From Antilocapra americana (lineage: Eukaryota > Chordata > Mammalia > Artiodactyla > Antilocapridae), in NCBI GenBank assembly GCA_007570785.1, contig ML660201.1:35826090-35890089 (forward strand): a stretch of 64,000 bases of DNA, in the 5' to 3' direction. The position numbers were made by a program, and so were the translations under genes. The first letter of the stretch is position 1. Every line of letters begins with the position of its first letter. Shown here one piece after another: positions 11,293-24,984 of this stretch. A model generated the notes under the pieces. The model saw only the letters and a list, made by a program, of their open reading frames with translations. It ran no database searches and was not told the DNA's origin.

Positions 11293-12229
11293 CTTCCATC
11301 ATTTAAGAACTGTTTCTCTATGTAGCAAACATAGCTGCAAAAAGTTAAATCTGTGTTTGGATACACATGATTTCCCTAAAAACCTCATGCAATTTAAAAG
11401 AGAGCAGCTCAGAATACATAAATGATAGAAGCATTGTAAACAATGTATTTACTCATCAAACTTGCATCCTTTCACAGACCTTAAGGATAATGGTAAAAGC
11501 AATTTATGCAGTCATTCGAGCCGAGCCAGAAATGCAGGTTGGAAAATCAGATTGGACAATGCTTTGTGAAGGGGAAAGGGGGGCCAGGCAAGAGAAAAGG
11601 CACTGTGTTGTTGCCAGAGTGTTACTTTAGCATAGTATTCATACTTCACATTTTATCATCATCTGTAACACAAAGTTGGCGCAAGGTCTTAAGAAGGAAG
11701 ATCTGATCCCACCAAATAAATAGGAGCAGACAAATCTATGTATATGTATTTCTCCTCTTTTCTCCTTCTTTTCTGTGCAGTCAGAACAGGAAATGGCTGG
11801 CTGGCATGAGAGGGGTTTCAAGGTCACCCATGTTGTAGTCAGTTTGACTTAGATATTAATTTATGTGTTTCTTCAATGTGGACAACATCCAGATGGTAAG
11901 TTTTAAGATGGACACAGATAAATTAATAAATAAATAACCTAGGCATCCCTTCAGAGGACAGGCTGCTATTCTGACTCGTCCATAAATAATACCTAATGTT
12001 TTAGCCGTTCTTAAGGGCGTGCTAAGAATGTGAATTGCAGCTAGGACATCCCTGGTAACCTTTCGATAATGAGTCCGTCTTTAAATAATAGATATCTTTC
12101 TCTTCTGTTCTAAGGAGGCTGGTTTGAAGCTTCTCAAGATGGGAGATGGCTTTGTGAGGATGAAATAACAAGCAGTGTCTCCTGGTTGACTCTAATGCAG
12201 ACCAGGTCAGTCATGCTTGCTGGACCAAG
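11293..12229. other. Intron without recognised gene or repeat
   Basis: Mostly AT-rich with an A-rich (TAAA)n-like patch near 11915-11935. Two overlapping 66-87-codon frames at 11367-11706 have no recognisable product. Confidence 0.4.
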
Positions 12230-12617
12230 TTCAGACGAGGCACAGAGAATCACTGCAAGACCACTACCCTTGAGATTTAGAAAAGATATGGACCTCCTGA
12301 TCCAACTGGACCAATCACGTTGTCATTTCTGGGTGTGTGGTGTTAGGCCCAAAGGATTATGGGTGAGTATCAACCCATCATCCGAAAACTCAGAAAGTAT
12401 CAAGAACCAGAACGCATCACACAGACTGAGAGATCCTGCTCACAGCAGAAGATACAAGAGAAACCATGGAGACAAAGCAGAAATCCTAGCTACTTTCTAG
12501 TCACATCTGTGCCCTTGAATTCCATGAGACACTGCTATATTTTTATAATAAACTATCCTTTGACATTTAAGTTGACTTCAGTAGGGTTTCAGTTCTATGC
12601 AACCCATGAGTACTAAC
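12230..12617 (+). repeat. Old ERVL/MaLR-type LTR fragment
   Basis: The 3' part shows tgagacactgctatattttt, an ATAATAAA signal and gggtttcagttctatgcaac, the usual end of mammalian ERVL-class LTRs. The 5' limit is uncertain. Confidence 0.45.
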
Positions 12618-14368
12618 AGAACTACCATCTATGACAATGTTTTCCTTTCAAATTGTGACAGGTCTTCGTTTTTTTGAAGCTCCCAAGCAGTGCATTAGAT
12701 TATCACGACAAAATTTGATAATGAATAGTAAGGTATGTGCATATTTGGACATGCAATCATCATACCTTGGCATTCCTGTCCCTCTGATGAACTAAACAGT
12801 TTTCTTCTCACTGAATTAACAACAGGATTTAATGAAACCACATATTGTGTAACGTGTTTGGTCATGCATTTCACCTGTTTGGAGTCGGAGTCACTTCCCT
12901 CGCAGAATATGACAGATTATGCTATTAAAAATGTATAGGTAGTAATTAGTATATCGTTGCCAGAAACACAGGAATATTTTCCAGTATAATGTGGATGTCA
13001 CTACAGAAAGATAATTTAGAAAAAAATTCTTTATACCTAAAAAATACATCTCTTTCAACAGGATATTAAAAGGATAACTTTAAAAGTGGTTTTGCTTTCT
13101 CTGTAAGACTCCATTTCTCCCTGTCAGAATAAAAAGCCATGCAAATTCCGACTTCCCGTAAACCACTAGCTTATCCTTTCAGTAATTAATGGATGCTTTG
13201 ATACCAAGGAATCCTAAAGAACATTTTTCAAACCTTAAATGCAGGCTGGGCTGATTCACACATAGCACATCTAAACAGATCTGGGGAATAAATAATCACG
13301 AGTTGAAAACACTTGCCTGGAGCATTTGGGCACCAACCAGACTTCCAACAAGGGATGTGATTTTTTATTACAACAAGGAAAATTACTTACTGACACACAA
13401 AGACGCGCCTCTCCTCTAACCCCTGGGCTTGTCCTATAAACACACGCACACATTTCCTGGGTTATCATTTAGCAAATGCCTTTAAAAAAATGAATTCACA
13501 CAGGACCTAGGGCACATGTTTTGCCAGATTTGAAAATCTCTCCTTGTGAAAGAAGTTTCTTTCTTTGGCTGGAGATCAGGTTACAGTCTGATGAAGCTAG
13601 CCTACAGGCAAATTTTTGTCAGCTGCTCGGCTTAAAATAGGAGTCAGCACTCGAAAATATTTGGAGAAATTAGATTTAGCAAGGGAAAGGGGCTTTTTCA
13701 GGTAAGAGACAGATTATTTTCAAGCAGATACTTGCTTTCAGCCAGGATCCTGAACATCTTCTATGTTCAGTCTGACTGCTGCTTGGGGGTCTGAGGAGAC
13801 AGTATCCTCAGATACAAGCTCGCTGGGCAGGAATTGCATTTTCCAGCAGAGGGAGTAGAGGTGGCAGGAGGCACACTGGGGCCAGCAAACAGGAGTGAAG
13901 CTGCCCGTCAGTCACCTTCCATGACCAGAATAAAGTATAGACTGTGGAGGCCAGTTTAGACAATATTGCTCTGGGAGCAGTGGACGGATTCCCTTGCCCT
14001 CACAATGTTCTCCAGACCTAGATCTGCACAGAAGGGAGGCCTTTTCTGCTTTATTCACTGGTGATTTTGTTTTTTTTAATCTTTGGCAGAGAAACAATTT
14101 TGGATGAACACAATGAGAGTCATCCCCAATTTACCCTATTAAATAGCCACATATGGTAAAAAACACTACACTGCAGGAAAATGGAATAAAATGAAATTAC
14201 TTTTTTCCTTCTTCTCTGGAGAATAAAACACATATGCAGCCTCTAAATGATTACTGTGAATAAGTCTTGTTTTGACTCAGTAGTAGAAATAATAAGAGCA
14301 GATAATAATAGTAGTAGTAGTAATAACAATATTCATAATTTTTACCATTTATTTGTTCCTATGTTCTG
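12618..14368. other. Long repeat-free intronic block, candidate regulatory sequence
   Basis: About 1.7 kb without recognised transposons. Holds a perfect octamer ATGCAAAT at 13139-13146, a TAATTAAT word at about 13183, and a TAG/TAA microsatellite at about 14306-14325. No supported coding frame. Confidence 0.4.
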
Positions 14369-14568
14369 GGGCTTCCCTGGTAGCTCAGCTGGGAAAGAAT
14401 CCGCCTGCAAGGTGGGAGACCTGGGTTAGATCCTTGGGTTGGGAAGATCCTCTAGAGAAGGGAATGATTACCCACTCCAGTATCCTGGCCTGGAGAATTC
14501 CATGGACTGTATAGTTCATGGGGTCGAAAAGAACTGGACACGACTGAGTGACTTTCACTTTTCACTTT
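14369..14568 (+). repeat. Bov-tA SINE
   Basis: gggcttccctggtagctcag head, intact gggttgggaagatcc, body to ggacacgactgagtgac and a cacttttcacttt tail. Confidence 0.93.
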
Positions 14569-14651
14569 GTACCTCTGTTAGGCACTCTGCCAAGTATGAT
14601 CAACACATATTTGCTTTGTTTTGTACAACAATCTTATGAGATTTTCATATC

Positions 14652-14773
14652 TTTTTTTTTTAATTGATGGCACAGCATGGCGTGCAAGATCAGAGTTCCC
14701 CAGCTTATAACTGAACGCAGTCCCATGAGTGAAAGCACTGAGACCTAATTGCTGGACCACCGGGGAAATTCCC
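14652..14773 (-). repeat. CHR-2-type SINE
   Basis: Reverse orientation: poly-T, cacagcatggcgtgcaagat, cagagttccccagc, ending ttgctggaccaccggggaaa. Confidence 0.8.
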
Positions 14774-15136
14774 ATATTCATTTTTAAAATGAGAAACCGG
14801 AAGCTTGCAGAAATCAAGTCACTTGCATGGGCCATACAAGCAGGAGTGAAGGCACTCCTGAAACCCAGGCACACACATCTGAGTTCAAATATTATACAGT
14901 GACTCACCACCCCATTCTTTGTGCCTCTGAAATGAACACACTGGAGATGGCCATGGTAGGGTAACCACGGCACTTCACTGAGTTACAGAAAAGCCGAGAG
15001 ACATGCAGCATAAGGATGTGTCTAGGAAGTAGTATTAAAGACTAGTGGTTAATGTAAAAAAGGTGCATGTTCAATCTATAACCATGAAGTTCTGGAACCT
15101 CTGTACCCAAGAAAGACTAAGAATAATCAAAGTGGC

Positions 15137-15336
15137 AGTCACCAAATTATGTCTGATTCTTTGCGAATCCATGGACTATAGCCCGTCAGGCTCCTCTGTT
15201 CATGGGATTTCCCAGGCAAGAACACTGGAATGCGTAGCCATTACCTCCTCCTGGGGATCTTCCAAACCCAGGGACGGAGCCCAGGTGTCCCACACTGCAC
15301 ACAGATTTCTTTACCATCTGAGCCATCAGGGAAGCC
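15137..15336 (-). repeat. Bov-tA SINE
   Basis: Reverse orientation: gtctgattctttgcgaatcc, catgggatttcccaggcaag, ending accatctgagccatcaggga. Confidence 0.92.
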
Positions 15337-16598
15337 TACTAATCAAAGGCCAATGTTTAATACAGTTATCATCAAACCTTTGTATGTGATAAAAGCTGCT
15401 CTGCCCTAAGAGATCAATTCCATTATGGCTATTTATGCAGTGACACCAGTAAATCTATGAAAAATAAAGTAGTCTCACTTACATCATTGATTACCAAGCC
15501 TTAAGACAGATGGCACTGCATCTCTTAATGCATGGGTTACAAAATCATTTTTCTCTTTAATAACATATGCTTTATTGAAAAAGAAATCATTTAAGCATCA
15601 TGGCAATAAAGCACAGCATTTTTTATTAACTTTTTGGAAAACCTGTGATTAGAAATGTATCAATAAAATATAAAAAAGAATATAAAAACGATTTTGCCTT
15701 TTAAAAGCCAATACTTAATGAGGACACTGCTTAAGGTTTTCTCTTACTACCCAACAACTTTTTCAAACCAGACTAGTTTTTATTGTGTCTTTATGCTAAA
15801 ATATTTATACTTTTTACATTACTTCAAAAGAGAGCTGTTTTGAAACTGGATGATCTTTAAGGATAGGTAGATACTCAAGAGAAAACCCAGGAGAATAACT
15901 GATGTCAACTGGAAAGAATTCAAAGGGAAAAAACTGCTTGAGAACAGTTACATTTCATGTTTGTCAACAGAACAAAACCTTGGATCCTTTTTGAAGTTCT
16001 TAAAATCAGGTCATATCAACTGAAAAGTACAGATGAAAATTTGGTTACTAAAATAAAGGAAAAAGAGTCATGGAAAGAACTAAAAAATGATTTTACACTG
16101 TACTGAATTGAGAATTCCTAAAAAATAATTATAGGTAGAAAAACACAAACACCAAACATTCCCGAGTCCCAGTCTTTCTGCCAAGGTTGCAAAGCTAAAT
16201 TTTCAAATGCCAAAGTGAAACATAAAGCAAAGTTCCCCATAATAACATTAGTACATCTGCATCAACAATACGTTTGTTGCTATATATATACATTCAGACC
16301 TATAATTTTTTATAATAAGTTCTTCTCTTAAGCAGAGGTGCAGAGTGACAGCTAAGACACTACATATTAAAAATTTGTAGTGCTTCATCCTGCTCCCTTG
16401 TTTAACTCTGACTTCACTGCCCACATAAGAAAGCCCTCTGGTCTACCTCCCAACCTATTACATTAATGTCTCCCTTCTAACTGGGATCACAAGCATGGCT
16501 TTTATACGTCATAATGATTACTCTCCTATGGTAAGGACCTAGCAGAGTGGAAGAGAAAAAGAAGAGGTGGCAAGAGTACACAGAAGAACTATTAAAAA
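15337..16598. other. Intron without recognised gene or repeat
   Basis: AT-rich with many A runs and a short (TA)n near 16281. Nothing else recognised. Confidence 0.5.
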
Positions 16599-18155
16599 AA
16601 ATCTTAATAACTCGGATAATCAGGATGCAATAGTCACTCACCTAGACCCAGACATCCTGGAGTGTGAAGTCAGGTGGGCCTTAGAGGGTGCATTACTATG
16701 AAAAAACAGTAGAATTTCAGCAAGGACATTTAAAATCCTAAAAGATGATGCTGTGAAAGTGTTGCACTTAATGTCAGCAAATCTGGAAAACTCAGCAAAG
16801 GCCGCAGGACTGGAAAAGGTCAGTTTTCATTCCAATGACAAAGAAGGGCAATGTCAAAGAATGTTCAAACTACTGTACAATTGTTCTCATTTCACATGCT
16901 TGTAAAGTTATACTCAAAATTCCTCAAGCTAGGCTTCAGCACTAAGTGAACCCAGAACTTCCAGAGCTGGGTTTAGAAAAGGCAGAGGAATCAGAGATCA
17001 CACTGCCAACATCCACTGGATCATAGAGAAAGCAAGGGAATTCCAGAAAAACATTTACTTCTGCTTCATTGACTAGGCTAAAGCCTTTGAGTGTGTAGAT
17101 CATAACCAACTGTGGAAAATTCTTAAAGAGATGGGAATATCGCACCAGCTTACCTATCTCCTGAGAAACCTGAATGCAGGTCAAGAAGCAACAGTTAGAA
17201 ACAGACATGGAACAACGGTCTGGTTCAAAATCGGGAAAGGAGTATGTCAAGGCTGTATACTGTCACCTTGCTATTTTAACTTATATGCAAGAGTACATCA
17301 TGTGAAATGCTGGGCTTAATGATTCACAAGCTGGAATCAAGACTGCCAGAAGAAATATCAACCTCAGATATGCAGATGATAACACTCTAATAGCAGAAAA
17401 AGAAGAGGAACTAAAGAGCCTCTTGATGAGTGTGAAAAGAAGAGTGTAAGAGCTGACTTGAAACTCAACATTCAAAAAACTAAGACCATGGCATCCAGTC
17501 CCATCACTTCATGACAAATAGAAGGGGAAATAATGGAAGCAGTGACAGATTTTCTTTTCTTCAGCTCCAAAATCACAGCAGATGGTGACTGCAGCCATGA
17601 AATTAAGACATTTGCTCCTTGGGAAAAAAAAAAAAACCTATGACTAACTTGCCATATTAAAAAGCAGAGATATCACTTTGCTGACAAACGTCTGTATAGT
17701 CAAAGCTATGGTTTTTCCAGCAGTCATGTACAGATGTGAGAGCTGAACCACAAAGAAGGCTGAGCACTGAAGAAGAGATGGTTTTAAACTGTAGTGCCAG
17801 AGAAGAGTCGTGGGAGTCCTTTGGACTGTAAGGAGATCAAACCAGTAAATTCTAAAGAAAATCACCCTTGAATTGAATATTCATTGGAAGTACTGATGTT
17901 GAAGGTGAAGCTCCAATACTTTGGCCACCTGATGCAAACAGCTGACTGACTAAAAAAGACCGCGATGCTGCAAAAGACTGTGGGAAGAAGAAGGGAGTGA
18001 CAGAGGATCTGATAGTTAGATGGCATCACCAACACAACGGACATGAGTTTGAGCAAACTCTGGGAGATAATGAAGGATAGGGAAGCCCGGTGTGCTGCAG
18101 TCCATGGGCTACAGTGAGTTGGACAGGCCTTAGTGACTGAACAACAACAATCCAC
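16599..18155 (+). mobile_element. BovB (RTE-type LINE) copy 1, 5'-truncated, broken reverse transcriptase
   Basis: BovB is a horizontally acquired RTE LINE abundant in ruminants; its reverse transcriptase copies its own RNA at the insertion site. This copy starts within the ORF and runs to the 3' tail (ending gactgaacaacaacaa). Reverse transcriptase landmarks are visible on the plus strand: an FID-x-AKAF region interrupted by an in-frame TAG at about 17074, QGCILSPC at about 17250, and a YADD catalytic box at about 17368. Several frameshifts follow, so it is not active. It is antisense to PTPRG. Confidence 0.95.
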
Positions 18156-20839
18156 AGCAGGATATTGCTCTAGTGAGGTCTAAATGACAAAGGTTTTTTA
18201 AAAAAGATTATTACTGAAAATATGGAAAATAATTTTCCATTATTTTATTTGACACTGAGAAATAAGAAAATCTTACAGTGAATTATACAAAATAAAGCCC
18301 TGTTTATGATGCTAAACCCAATAACATGAATTCAAATCTAAAGCATTTATCAATCTATGAAGTTTAAATCCATTCATTAACTGATCAACCTTTACCTATC
18401 AGAGAACATGTTAGGGGTTAGAAAGCAAAGACTTGCACCTAAGACTTTTCACTTCAAATACTCTCTTGATATAAAGGGTAACAAGCAATGCAATGGTCAA
18501 AAGATTCCACAGCAAAGCAAACAGCTAGAAAGTCCACAAGCAGCTGATGAAACTCTGATGAACTCTTAATTTGAGTCTACTTTCCATTCCATTTCTGCTT
18601 AAAAGTACATTGAGGTGTCTTTTTCTCTTTTTTTAAATCTAGTGCTTCATTCAAACCTCAGTATTGTTTTCCTAAGTTTGATGGAATGGAAAGTCAAAAC
18701 AGTTAATGACAGTAAGAGTCAAATGCTTTTTAGATGTTAGCTGGCATTTTTCTAGTACTAAAATACCCCAAACATAGTAAAGTGAATTTTTATCATAACT
18801 ATTACCAAAATTACTCACATTATGAAAAAGTGAAGAGATGGGAATCAGTAGCAGTGACTTGATATTAAAAAAAAAAGCTCAATTCATTACCACCACCAGA
18901 TTGAGTTGAACCAAGTATACTTAATTAAGGCCAAGAAGACTTGGAAAAAGATAACAATGAGTGTCTAGAAAGAGTTGGTAACACTACACAAACACTCTCC
19001 AATTAACCTCATTTCACCTGTCTTTCCAGTAATGACCAAAGCTAGACTTCCTTGAACCTCTTTGTATCTGCGAAGGCAATTATGATATGACCTCAGATAA
19101 ATTTGCTTTTCAATAAAGATTTAAATATTTCCCACTAGGAATATGATTCATAACATAATTGTTGAAGGATTATTACACAATACTTATAATCTTGTTAGTA
19201 GTAGATAAAACAATTATTTATTCAGCATTTACTATATTCTAAAACACTATGGAAACTAGCACCTTCTTTAAATTTACCATAAACCAGGACTATATGTTTT
19301 AACCTTTTCATATTCAAGTCTTGGCACTGCTAAAGCTGTTCCTGGGATCTCAAAACACTCTACCTCTCTGGGTTTCCATATTAGTAAAAGAAAAAAAGAA
19401 ACAAACAAAAAGAAAATAGGGCAGATATTGGATACTTTGATAATTCAGAAATTAAGTTATATTAGATAACCTAGGCTGGAAATGATTTTTTTAAATATAT
19501 TTATATAGAGAAGTAAACAAGGATGATGAAGAGAGAAAAGTAACACCTATTTAAAAATAATACTTGGATAAATGCATAGCAGTATAAATTATTCTGAACC
19601 ACATGGACCACGTAGTAAAAACTTTAAAATAAAAATGGTTATTGAAATCCTATCAAGAAGATGTAAAGATAACTGGAAAAGACAGAAGTCTTTGGGTGAA
19701 ACTTCTAAAAAGCTACACACTGAGGAAATATATATTTGTATTACTAGTACTAATGGACAGTTGACATAAATGTCATCATAAATCTATTTTTGATCAATCC
19801 CATCTCTAGGCAAGGAAAATTCTGATTTCCTGATATTTTCAATAGGACCATTAAGATAAAAACCTCAGTATCTGCTTATTAATACATTTATTACTGAGGT
19901 TGATTCAGGGTTACACGTAAATATAACAAAAGGGTTTAATTCGCTGAACAGATAATAGGTACTATTGCTTTTTCCTATTTTATTAAACTATTTAGAACAC
20001 GTAATTTAACTAAAACATATGTATCAGTAAAATTAAACTGCAGCCTTTGGAGGTTAAATTTAATTAATTAGTGAAGTATCTTCCTAAGTAATGAGTTCCT
20101 TTTAATTTGAATTTATCATATTATTTTAATAAACACACAATGAGAAGGTTAAAGAACACATTTTCAAAAAAGAACAGCCAGGAAAAATTAAATGCTTCAG
20201 ATGAGCAATATGTCACCAAGAAATCAATTAACCATTTTTATCAAGGAAAATACTAGCTTTTATTTCTGTAGAAATAATAGCTCTACAGAATAGCCACTTA
20301 TAGCTTACGTACAAAATGCCTCTGATGTACTAGTGCCACTAGGTTTATTATCTTAAGCTGTTGGCAGGTGAATTTCAGACCAAAAAGGTGTATCATTTTA
20401 GTTCTTAGCAAATCAGTTTACTAATCCACCCAAGACTCTATCAATTCTATAGCCAATCTTTCTACTTAGTACCAAAAACTAAGGTCCCGTCCCCATTCAT
20501 AAGAACATTAGACATGTCAAAACCTCCTATCCAAATCCCAGCTCTGTGCCCGTCCTCTTCTCCTCCATCGTTCTCTCTATAATCTACTTATATTGAACAA
20601 AGCCGGTTGAGCAGAATCTGCTCAACTTTCCATCCTCTGTTGAGCCAACAGAAGGTGACAAGCATTGTGCCTGCCACTCTCTATGTCAAAACACAATCCC
20701 GATCGGCACTGATACTGGTGCACCAAGAACTAGCTTTGACTAAAAGACAGGTTTTGTGAGCTGGTTCTTGTGAACCTGAGCTGAAAGACTCCTTGTATGT
20801 ATTAACTAAAATAAAGAGAATGGATCCATTCTTTAACCT
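18156..20839. other. Intron without recognised gene or repeat
   Basis: A 2.7-kb AT-rich stretch with a purine-rich A/G patch at about 19387-19417. I recognise no transposon, RNA gene or coding exon. Confidence 0.5.
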
Positions 20840-20950
20840 TACAAAAAATTCACATAGGTCATCAATGATGTCCAGTGTTCTGTGCTTGGTGCTGAGAGTA
20901 TAGAAATAAATGAAAAATGATGGCCCTTGTCCATTGGATGGTGGCAGAAC
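20840..20950 (-). repeat. L2 3'-end fragment
   Basis: Resembles reverse-complement L2: gtgcttggtgctgagagtat, aatgatggcccttgtccatt. Diverged. Confidence 0.4.
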
Positions 20951-21849
20951 AGTCACTCATGTCTGCCTTCACTGTGAGTTTTCAAAACTTTAGAAAATTC
21001 ATGAGACTATGAACAAGGTTATGAATAAAACTATGCAAGTTTTATATATTCTAAACATAAGAGAGCAAAAAACCAATGTCCTATAAAAAATCTTGCTTTC
21101 TTCCCAAATTCTTCACTCTTTCAGGGTAAGGGTCAGAAAGAGAATCAGAAAACAATACTAGAGTCTGAATTAAAAACATTAAAGTCCATTAAAAACAGAC
21201 AAGTAAATGTACAAAATTTCACATGGAAATTCAGGAAGTTTATTAGCCCCATATTAGGAACTTATATACTGCATTCTGGTGAGAGAAACTAATTAGTATT
21301 ATTATAGACAGTTTTAGAAACTATATATAAAGCCACATGATATAATGACAAACAAATCAACTTTTCCTATAGCACCCTGAATATTTTTATTTATGAAGGT
21401 AAAGGCAGACTGAACTGTAACACAAGGAACTTGATCTTTGAGATTAAACATCCTCAATATGAAATTCAGCTGATCAATTCTAGCCCATCATTAAGTTGCA
21501 AAGACCAAGAGAGTACATTTTACATAAAGAGCATAGTATCTACATAAATGCAGAGATTTGGGCCTTTTCAACCAGAGCTTGTTTTTCAGCTTCTTTTGAA
21601 AAAGCCAAAAGTTCTGACTCATGTTGCTTTATATTCTCAAACGTCAACAAGCCAAATGGCATTTAGAACAATTCCAGTCTTTCACGTTCATGTCACATAG
21701 CTGGTCCCAAGAGAACCTGAGTTAATCTTAAATTAACATTTTACATAGTTGTCATGGTTCTAACAGGGAAAACTGGAAAGAGCCAAAGTTCCATCAACAA
21801 AGCATCGCTAAACTAAATAATGTCACATTCACACCATGGAGAGGCAAAC
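20951..21849. other. Intron without recognised gene or repeat
   Basis: AT-rich; nothing codable or repetitive recognised. Confidence 0.5.
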
Positions 21850-22049
21850 ATTTATCTATCATCCTACTGTGTGACACTAAACCAAGTATTCTATAAATAC
21901 AGTATTTTTGATTCCTCCAAAAATCCTCATTGGATAGATACTAGTACGAAATGTCAGTTTACAGATAGAGGAGTGGGTTAAGTAGATTCCCAAAAAGTCA
22001 CACAGATACAAAATGGCAGTGATGACATCTGAACTCCAATACTCTTCCT
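21850..22049 (-). repeat. MIR SINE fragment
   Basis: Reverse orientation MIR: aaatcctcattggatagata, cagtttacagatagaggagt, then agtcacacagatacaaaatg and gatgacatctgaactcc. Confidence 0.6.
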
Positions 22050-23303
22050 CAGAACCCAACCCATGTAGCATTTAAATAGCATGATGTAGAGAGCTACTTA
22101 CTGTCAATGGGAGACTTCTCTCACCTAAAAGGGGAAACGAGCCTATAAAACTATGCACACCATACTGGCATTTCTAGAGTGCTACGTGTTTGCAAGAAAA
22201 ACATGTCCTTTCTTTGTAACTCGTCTATTGCTTGAATTACTTTATAAAGAACATATATTACTTTGAAAATCAAAAAACTACAAAACTATTTGCATATTAA
22301 GAAAAAAACATTTTTTATGTTTTCAATATGCCGCCTTTGTACTTGTTTTTGCTTAGGAAAAAAAAGGTCTCGGAAATGACATTAAATTAGATTCATTGTT
22401 CTGCTTATTTTTTCCCCCCAGATCTTAAAGTAAAACATATTAATTACGAAAAATTGGTAGACTGCAGCAATGACAAGTAAGAAAGTTAAAATTCTTCAAG
22501 GAGTGAAAAATATTTCAAAACTTGGAAAATGTTCACAATATGTGAATGAAGCAGGTGATGACTGTATTCACTTTCATAATGACCACAGTCATATCTTTTC
22601 TTACCCTCCTGCCAAAGAGTGGAAGAACAATGATTAAAATGTTAACAGGGATCATTCTATGATCAGTAGAAAACGGCATTTAAACTCAGACTCTGAGCCT
22701 TCATAGATGATTTCTACCAAGACAACTTCAGGATCTACCGAGATGTGTCTCAGGATCTCTCTAACCTCATTTTTCTTACCAGAAAAATAGAGATAGTTGT
22801 TATTAACCGCTGTCTTCATAGAAGGATATTTTTAATAAGTGATGACTAAATGACATAATGTGTGAAGAACACTCTAAGTATACACAGGAAGTACGTTTTG
22901 CAAAGTTAACCATCTTTGTCATCCCAGGTGCAGTTTTTGATGGCAGAACTTGGGAGCGTAGCTTTCACTTCTCAACATCTGACTCACAAGCTCCCTGGAG
23001 GGACTGAGAAAATTAGATGTTGAAAAATCCCTGCTGAATTGACACAGAGCAGCCATGGTAGGTACCTGGCTCCTGGCCTGTGTGCTATGCCTGAGTTGTA
23101 ACCAGTTTCTTTAGTAGGGTCGGCTTCTCCTGGTCTTGGTTCCATTCTGGGCTCCCAGTGAGACTCCGTGAGACTCCCTCCACAAATACGGAGACTCACT
23201 CTTAACACTCTGCACACCCCACTGTTCATTCAGATCATCTGCTCTCCAGGTGCGGCTGGCTCACTGACGGCCAGGTCTAATCACCACGGGGTTGAAGGCC
23301 TCC
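22050..23303. other. Intron without recognised gene or repeat
   Basis: AT-rich to 22.9 kb, then a more GC-balanced part (22.95-23.3 kb). No gene recognised; an 81-codon minus-strand frame at 22984-23229 is unsupported. Confidence 0.45.
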
Positions 23304-23315
23304 TCTCTCCAATCC

Positions 23316-23487
23316 TTCCATGGTAGCTCAGTTGGTAAAGAATCGGCCTGCAATGCCGGAGACCTGGGTTCAATCCCTGGGTTGGAAAGATCCCCTGGAA
23401 AAGGAAAAGGCTACCCACTCCAGTATTCTGGCCTGGAGAAGTCCATCAGGTCGCAAAGAGTCAGACACGACTGAGCAACTTTCACTT
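23316..23487 (+). repeat. Bov-tA SINE with 12-bp target-site duplication
   Basis: Head ttccatggtagctcagttgg, intact ggttcaatccc B-box, BovA body with an internal deletion near ccatcaggtcgc. Identical tctctccaatcc flanks at 23304-23315 and 23488-23499. Confidence 0.93.
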
Positions 23488-23600
23488 TCTCTCCAATCCA
23501 CATCCCCATTCATATGTCCAGACTTTCCTTCTCCCACAGGAAACATCGTATCCAGTCCTGTCTACCTTTGTTCACTCAGAGGTGATCTCCTTTGCATCTT

Positions 23601-23710
23601 TTTTTTTTTTTTGTAGCACAGTGCAGCATGTGGGATCTTAGTCCCCTGAGCAGTAATCAAACCCACGTCCCTTGCCCTGGAAAAGGGAACGTGGACAGGG
23701 AAGGCCCTCT
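23601..23710 (-). repeat. CHR-2-type SINE with 10-bp target-site duplication
   Basis: Reverse orientation: poly-T, gcacagtgcagcatgtggga, cttagtcccctgagcagtaa, ending gtggacagggaagg. Identical tttgcatctt flanks at 23591-23600 and 23711-23720. Confidence 0.85.
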
Positions 23711-23720
23711 TTTGCATCTT

Positions 23721-24984
23721 ATTCTTTTTGAGCTACCTCTGAAGCAGGATCTGTTCAGTTTAATTCACATGTTCAAGAGATAAAATTTTCATATATATAT
23801 TGCTATTTGAAGAGGCAGTAATACTTGAACTCAAATAGAAGAATTTGAGACACCAAGCCTTAAGACAAACTTGGAAATTCACAATTATTCAAAGAGACTG
23901 GCCTTGTTAAAAGAGGCAGCATCACCCCCAGGATCTACAAATCATTTTCTTTTTTTTAGTAAACTCCAAATCCAGTGCTGGCTTCCATCACAGGATTCTA
24001 GTAAACTCTACAAAGGAGACAGAGTACATGAGTATCTGATCACAGGGGAGAGGCATGGTGCTCACGGGAGGAATACACGGCATTTTATTGGAATGTAGAA
24101 ATACCGACTATTAATGAAGCATTTTTGTTTAATTTTTTTCCTTCACTCACCATTAATTATGAATGAGCGGAAACCATTTGAACTTGGTTTAGGAAAATAA
24201 AAAAATGTCAACTTGATTTTGATGTAAATTCTGGTTGAGAGTCTCTCTGCTGGTCTTTCAGCTGCCCTAAGTCAAGGGGTTTGATTATCATGTTCACTAC
24301 AAAATCTCCTAATGCTCAACAGTGTCTGGTTCTAGACAGATACAGAGGACGACACTGGTCTGGGATGCGGGCGAGAGTGAGGCAGACGAGGGGAACTGGC
24401 AACCCCATAATCCCTGTGTGTGGATACAAAAGAACCTTCTAGTGAATAAGTTGGTGGAGAAATGCCACACTTAATTCTCAGGGCTTCTGCTTTAGTTCAT
24501 GAATGAAACTGATAACCTCAATCTAAAATTCCCAAAGGCAGGCCTTTTTAACTCTGCTACAGTAATTGCTCATGTACACATTAACAGCTCTCATAAACCT
24601 GGACCTCACTGACTAATTGGAACAATCTGTCTTGATATGTAGATGTAATGGTTGTTAATATAAGTGTTCCACTCTGGAAGAACAGACCTTAAAAAGATCA
24701 TTTTTCCAAGCTGTATGACTAGCCCTCAGCCTAGCAGCATGAGGCAACGGAATGAACATGTTTATTGGGGAGTAACTAATTCATTTGGGTCTTTCACATC
24801 CTTAATACAAGTGGTAGTCTGACAGGGGAGGACAGGATTTGTTTCTTTATATGTCTTTTATAGGGATGAATTTTAACTTTTTATTTTCAGGGATTAGAGT
24901 TCCTCACCCTGAAGTCACTGAGAGGACAAAATGAAGATTCAATATGAGGATGTTGATTTCTTAATACGCACTCTGCTCAACTTT
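23721..24984. other. Intron without recognised gene or repeat
   Basis: Moderately AT-rich with a short TATATATAT at about 23793. No gene or repeat recognised. Confidence 0.45.

Noticed and set aside
14578..14973. 131-codon minus-strand frame
   Set aside because: It overlaps a CHR-2 SINE and adjacent intron with no recognisable protein similarity.
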